Shown here piece after piece: positions 58,644-64,000 of a DNA stretch of 64,000 nt; the stretch's first letter is position 1; every line of letters starts with the position of its first letter. Made by a program: the position numbers and the translations under genes. Source of the stretch: Agriotes lineatus (Eukaryota; Arthropoda; Insecta; Coleoptera; Elateridae); assembly GCA_940337035.1 (NCBI GenBank), contig OW679197.1, positions 58,239,903 to 58,303,902 on the forward strand, written 5' to 3'. The notes below the pieces were generated by a model, which did no database searches, had not been told where the DNA came from, and saw only the letters and a program-made list of their open reading frames with translations.

Positions 58644-59140
58644 TTGCCGCCAAAATACCCTAAAATTCTTTAAAATTTTCTTGAATGTTATCAAAATTCC
58701 TTAAATTACTTTCACTACTGGAATATCTAGAATATTACCTCAAAATTTCCTGAGTATTTCCCCACATTGTCACCAAAGCACTATAACATTCCTTAAGATA
58801 ATAAAATTGCCTCAACTTTCACGATTGGAGTATCCACAGAATTACCTCTTAAATAACCTCTACATTGCCTGGGAGTTTGCCCACATTGGAGCCAAGGTAC
58901 GTACCCTAAAATGTCTTAAAACTTCCTTAAATTTCCTAAACATGTTTTTGCGTTACTGTCACTATTGGAATATTCACAGAATTACCTCAACATTTCCTGA
59001 GAGTTTCCTCACGTTGTCACCAAAATACGCTAAATTTTCTTAACATTTTCTTGAACTACATACCTTAAAATGGCCTTGCATTGCCTCAAAATTTTCCTAC
59101 ATTGCCCTGAAATGTTCCAAAATTGCCTGCGCTATATACA

Positions 59141-61125
59141 ATATTATTTCCTGGCGTGAACAACTCCTCGACTCTGGTCAGAACGTGATAACAGCAAAAG
59201 CAGAAACCTAACGTGAATGTTCTGTAAACACAAACATTGTCTGTTAGATGTACGTTAAGACAATGTCTATAATTAGCACAATGTACCGTTTTTGTCACCT
59301 ATACAGTTCAAGTTGTGGGATTCAGGCACCTCATCTAATACTGGCATTTACTACCTACCAATACTGTCCCTTATTGCCTTTCTGAGGCTAAAATAGTGCT
59401 CCCTCTTCCACATGTATTAGGTTGACACTTAAATACGATTTGTTATTGTCGTGTCAAACCGAAATGCCTAATGCGGATTATCTAGAAGATAAAGCACAGC
59501 GTGGGCAGCGGCACTCCGGGAAAATTTTTCCGCGGACCGCGGACTAGAATGGCGCGGAACGCGGCTAACGGTCTCACGCCGCTTTTTATGTGTCGACAAT
59601 TCGAATGTTATTGTTAATTGTATCAATCTATTTGTATTCATTCCCTCTCCGTTGGACGCCTCGGCATTTGCTTCCCGCGGCGATTAGCATCCTGCGGACA
59701 GCTCGGGCAGCTTTTGAAAGAGAAAGCGCATTTGGATCATTGAATACAAGTGCACTACATTTCCAGCCCGATAAATAACTTAATTTGCCCAGCGCTGCCC
59801 TTCGGGGTTTAAGATCGGGACGATTTTAACATTGAGCTTTTTAATCACAGGCCAGGTAATTCGACAATTGTTCACTCTTCAGTGGTGGAATTGAAGAACG
59901 TCCCAGCTCACGTACGTGCTTTGCATACCTGTGACTTTTTTCTTTTTTTTAAATGGTTGCAGTTTCTGCACACGTAGTGCATAATTGCGCGATTTTTAAG
60001 GTAACAGCACGCGACTACTATCTAAACACGCACACAAACAAACTTTTGTATAAATTCGAACCGACTGAACAAGCACTGTCGTAGATGCAGATATGTTTGT
60101 ATAGCATACTTATATCTGTCTGTCAGTTTTGATTTACAGTCCTGTTCGTTTTAATTACGTTCTGGTTCGTGTAATTGGTGGGCATTTGCGGAATATGTAG
60201 CTTAATCTGTAGCGCGCATGAATTGTTTTCTTTGTTGCAGATTTTAATTATTTATAAAAGTTTAAACAATCGTGTCTATGAATAAAACAAAATATTTTAA
60301 GACTAGGTTAAATCACCTTCAAACAAATGCATCGGCAGGTTAAGAACGTTTGCTTTTATTTTTAGCTGTTTAGATAAAAATATACGTTTGTGTAATATAT
60401 TAAGCGTTTACATTGAAAATACAAGAAGAAAGTAGAGTATCGCTGTGTTGTCTCTAATTAGTAGGTATTGCGATCAAAAGCGTGTAAGCCATGACCATTC
60501 ATGTCTTAGATCTTAGAATGCCAAGGCTGCTACCTGCCAATCGCTGCTTTTATACTTTTTGAATGAATAATAAAATACTTTCCCCAGTAAAATATAGCTT
60601 AATTATGTCGAAATACCATAGCAGATATTATGCATGTGCGATCTAAAAACATTAATCTGCAATACTGCTTTGATCTTGACATTTTTATTTAATTAAATTA
60701 TGCAAATTTTTATCTCTATTTTTTATTAGCACTCACTAAATCACCAGCGATTGCATTCGGATTGCAGCGTTTCTTGCATAAATAAATATTTAGTGTCTCT
60801 AATAAAATTTTAGCAATTTATAAATAATTTCCGAAGTGAAAAATTGAACCGCGTCAACACAATTAATTACTGTTTGTCACATAAATTAATCTTAAAATCG
60901 TTGGGAAAACTATACGAGCAACATAACCTCAATTTCCTATAAATGGAGACATTTTGATGAATCATGTTGCTGTTTTCAAAGATTACATTGTCAACTTCTT
61001 GTTTTCTAGTTGTTCTTAATATGCGACAGCTTCGTAAATCATTTGTTTCTATAGACGAATGCCCTGGTACATTACATATCATGAATTGTTATTCGTATCG
61101 CAGCTACAGACGTTACAGCTGATAA
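59141..61125. other. non-coding DNA
   Basis: GC-rich patch at 59480-59900 with CpG-rich words. The remainder is AT-rich. No domain-bearing frame and no repeat. Confidence 0.4.
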
Positions 61126-61129
61126 GTCC

Positions 61130-64000
61130 TGACTTCTGCATGGAAGATATATGAAGTTGTGGCTTTTATATGAAGAAGATACTAAGTAGTAACTTGCATT
61201 AGAAATTTTTGTAACGTAGAGGACCACTTGGACGATTATTCATGAACATCGCTGCCTTTTCTGACTTCTCCATGGAGCAGATGTTAAGTAACGACTTGCA
61301 TTTTAAATTCTTGTGATTTAGCAAAACCATTTGGATGATTATTCATAAATATCACAGTCCTTTCCGACTTCTGCTTGGAGAAAATTTGAAGTTACTCCTT
61401 GCATTTCTAAATTTTTGCAATTTATCAAATCAGTTGGACGTTTATTCGTGAATATCACAGTCCTTTCTGGTTTCTCCATGGAAAATATCTAATCAAAGGC
61501 TTCCCCATCGAGAAGATGTTAAGTAGTGATTTGCATTTTAACTTTTTATGATTATGCCAACCACTGGGACAATTATTTATGAACATCACACTCCTTTCTG
61601 ACGATATTAAGTAGTCACTTGCATTTTAAAATTTTCTGATTCACCATATCGCTTGGACGGTTACTCATGAACATCACGATGCTTTCTGACTTCTTCATAG
61701 CGACGTGCAATTTAAATTTGTGTGATTTAGAAAACCACTGAATATTAACATCACAATCCTTTCTGACTTCTCCATAAAGGCGAGATTACGTTGTATTTGC
61801 ATTTTAAATTTCTATGATTTAGAAAGCACTGAAATAATTATTTATGAACATTACACTCTTTCCTGACCTCTCCATAAAGACGATATTAAGTTGTCACGAT
61901 TACTCATAAACATCACAGTGCTTTCTGACTTCTCCATAGAGAAGATATTAAGTTGTAACCTGCATTTTAAATTTTTCTGATTTTGCAAAGAACTGCAACA
62001 ATTATTCACAACAATCACAGTCCGTTTTGACTTCCCCATAGATACGATATTAAGTTGTAATTTGCATTTTTAATTTTTGTGGTTCATCAAACCACTTGGA
62101 CGATTATTAATGAACATCACAGTGCTTTCTGACTCCTCCATAGACAAGATATTAAGTTGTAACCTGCATTTTAAATTTTTCTGATTTTGCAAAGTATTAT
62201 GACAATTATTCACAAACATCATAATCCGTTTTGACTTTCCCATAGACACCATATTAAATTGTAATTTTTAATAATAAACATCACAGTGCGTTCTGACTTA
62301 TCTATAAAGAAGACATTACGTTGTAACGTGCATTTTAAATTTGTGTGCTTTATCAAACCATTTGAACAATTATTCATGAACATCATAGTCCTTCCTGACT
62401 TTCCTATAGATACGATATTAAGTTGTAATTTGCATTTTTAATTTTTGTGATTCTTCAAACCACTTAGTCCATTATTAATGAACATCACAGTGCTTTCTGA
62501 CTTCTCCATAGAAAAGACATTAAGTTGTAACCTGCATTTAAAATTTTTCTGATTTTGAAAAGCACGGTGACAATTATTCACAAACATCACAGTCCGCTTT
62601 GACTTCTCCATAGACCATATTAAGTTGTAATTTGCATTTTAATTTTTGTGATTCTTCAAACCACTTAAGACGATTATTGATGAATATCACAGTGCCTTCT
62701 GACTTCTCCATAGGGAAGATATTAAGTTGTAACTTGCATTTTAAATGTGTATGATTTATCAAACCATTTGGACAGTTATTCATGAACATCACTGTCCTTT
62801 CTGACTTTTTCGTAGAGACGATATTAAGTGGCGACCTGCATTTTGCGTTTTTCTGATTTAGCAGATCCTTTAGACGATTCTTGACGATGAAAAGCACAGT
62901 CCTTTCTTTGCCATCAAAATATAGAAGTATTTCATGCAGAATCTATTAAGTAGCGACAAGCATTTTAATTTTTGTTATTTAATAAACCGTTTGGACGATT
63001 ATTCATAAATATGACAGTCATTTCAGACTTCTCCGTGGAGAAAATTTGAAGTTACTGTTTGCATTTCTAAATGTTTGCAATTTAGCAAACCACTTGGACG
63101 ATTATTCGTGAATATCACAGTCCTTTCTGGTTTCTCCATGGAAAATATCGAATTAATGGCTTCCCCATCTAGAAGATATTAAGTAGTGATCTGCATTTTA
63201 ATTTTTTATGGTTGTGCAAACCACTGGGACAATTATCTATGAACATTACAATACTTTCCGACGATATTAAGCTGTCACTTGCATTTTAAAATGTTAGGAT
63301 TTATTATTATATCACTTGGACGATTATTCATGAACATCACAGTGGTTGTTGACTTATCCCCTGGGGATATATTAAGTAGAGACGAGCAATTTAAATTTTT
63401 CTAAATTAGAAAACCAGTAAATATTAAATCACAATCCTTTCTGACTTCTCCACAAAGAGGATATTAAGTTGTATCCTGCATTTTAAATTTTTATGATTTA
63501 AAAATGCACTGAAATAGTAATTTATGCACATCACAATCTTTTCTGTCATATCCATAAAGACGATATTAAACTGTAACCTGCATTTTAAATTTCTCTGTTC
63601 ATCATATCACTTGTATGATTATAGTGCTTTCTGATTTCTCCATAGAGAAGATATTAAGTTGTAACCTGCATTTTAAATTTTATTGATTTTTCAAGCACAG
63701 TCCGGTTTGACATTCCCATAGACATGATATTAAGTTGTAATTTGCATTCATAATTTTTGTGATTCATCAAACCACTTCGACGATTATTAATGAACATCAA
63801 GTGCTTTCTGACTTCTCCATAGAGATGACATTAAATTGTAACTCACATTTTAAATTTGTGTGATTTATCAAACCATTTCGACAATTATTCATGAACATCA
63901 CAGTCCTTTCTGAATTCTTCATAGAGACGATATTACGTTGTAACTTGCATTTTAAATCTTTATGATTGAAAAAAAAACACTGGAATAATTATTTATGAAC
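61130..64000. repeat. 102-bp tandem array with higher-order structure, runs off the window
   Basis: About 27 units of GACTTCTCCATAGAGAAGAT, ATTAAGTTGTAACTTGCATT, TTAAATTTTTGTGATTTATC and AAACCACTTGGACGATTATT, closing with CATGAACATCACAGTCCTTT. The consensus is 102 bp, the same length as the unrelated array at 13.1-15.6 kb. A long block beginning near 61371 recurs near 63031 with the same odd indels, giving a higher-order period of about 1660 bp. Minus-strand frames stay open over two to three units, repeating LKCRLQLNIFSMEKSES. No known domain is seen. Confidence 0.92.

Larger units (their letters stand above)
56456..59140. repeat. ~120-bp tandem array made of 21-bp-like subunits
   Basis: The unit of about 105-130 bp reads TTGGAATATCCACAGAATTA, CCTCAAAATTGCCTGGGAAT, TTCCCCACATTGCCACCAAA and ATACCCTAAAATTTCTTAAA. 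TGGAATAT landmarks fall near 56581, 56716, 56829, 56940, 57365, 57489, 57678 and 57783, then resume after the foldback insertion at 58719, 58824 and 58965. Start (ACAGAATTACCTCTGAAATT) and end (GCCTGCGCTATATACAA) match the minisatellite at 20658-21412. Two insertions split it. Confidence 0.87.

Noticed and set aside
61851..62897. Repeating minus-strand frames in the 102-bp array as a gene
   Set aside because: Same reason: periodicity makes frames recur, stops occur in most units, and no domain is recognisable.

Overview
This 64-kb window is AT-rich eukaryotic DNA, most likely from an insect genome. The evidence is the repeat content: insect-type non-LTR retrotransposons (LINEs), tRNA-derived SINE copies, a pogo-like transposase relic, MITE and foldback elements, and long degenerate tandem arrays. 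A beetle or a similar AT-rich insect fits, but the species cannot be fixed from sequence alone. I found no convincing host protein-coding exon, rRNA or functional tRNA gene, so the window reads as a gene desert or as intronic DNA.

Layout. 1-8.2 kb is unique AT-rich DNA with three decayed minus-strand LINE fragments (3.9-4.3, 4.9-5.1 and 5.9-6.1 kb). 8.2-11.85 kb is a ~180-bp tandem array split by a tRNA-SINE with a 13-bp target-site duplication. 13.1-15.64 kb is a 102-bp array. 19.4-23.0 kb is a minus-strand LINE relic interrupted by a ~21-bp minisatellite. 24.14-24.52 kb is a dimeric MITE. 24.78-27.92 kb is an irregular ~180-bp array containing GGGGTACCCC, and it ends beside a pogo-like transposase relic. 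29.54-30.79 kb is a tandem dimer of a ~620-bp hairpin-headed element. 34.85-36.1 kb is a plus-strand LINE relic. 41.06-44.25 kb is a 62-bp array with a recent 185-bp duplication. 46.1-47.96 kb is a ~180-200-bp array whose minus strand reads like eroded zinc fingers; it is interrupted by a second hairpin-headed element. 51.8-55.8 kb is the only intact gene-bearing unit. 56.46-59.14 kb is a ~120-bp array interrupted by a LINE 3' tail and by an 805-bp foldback element. 61.13-64.0 kb is another 102-bp array with a ~1.66-kb higher-order period, and it runs off the window.

The intact unit is a full-length-looking LINE (51817-55827) bounded by an exact 11-bp target-site duplication. ORF1 (273 aa) is a coiled-coil, RRM-like RNA-binding protein. 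ORF2 (1027 aa) carries an AP-type endonuclease and a reverse transcriptase with all recognisable catalytic motifs intact. The two proteins would form the retrotransposition RNP. ORF2 lies in the -1 frame, and a classic A AAA AAG heptamer abuts the ORF1 stop, so a frameshift fusion is possible.

The GC-richer patches between arrays (for example near 4.4, 12.2, 16.0, 23.4, 28.9, 34.4, 44.7, 48.3, 50.0 and 59.6 kb) may be conserved non-coding DNA. That is inference only.
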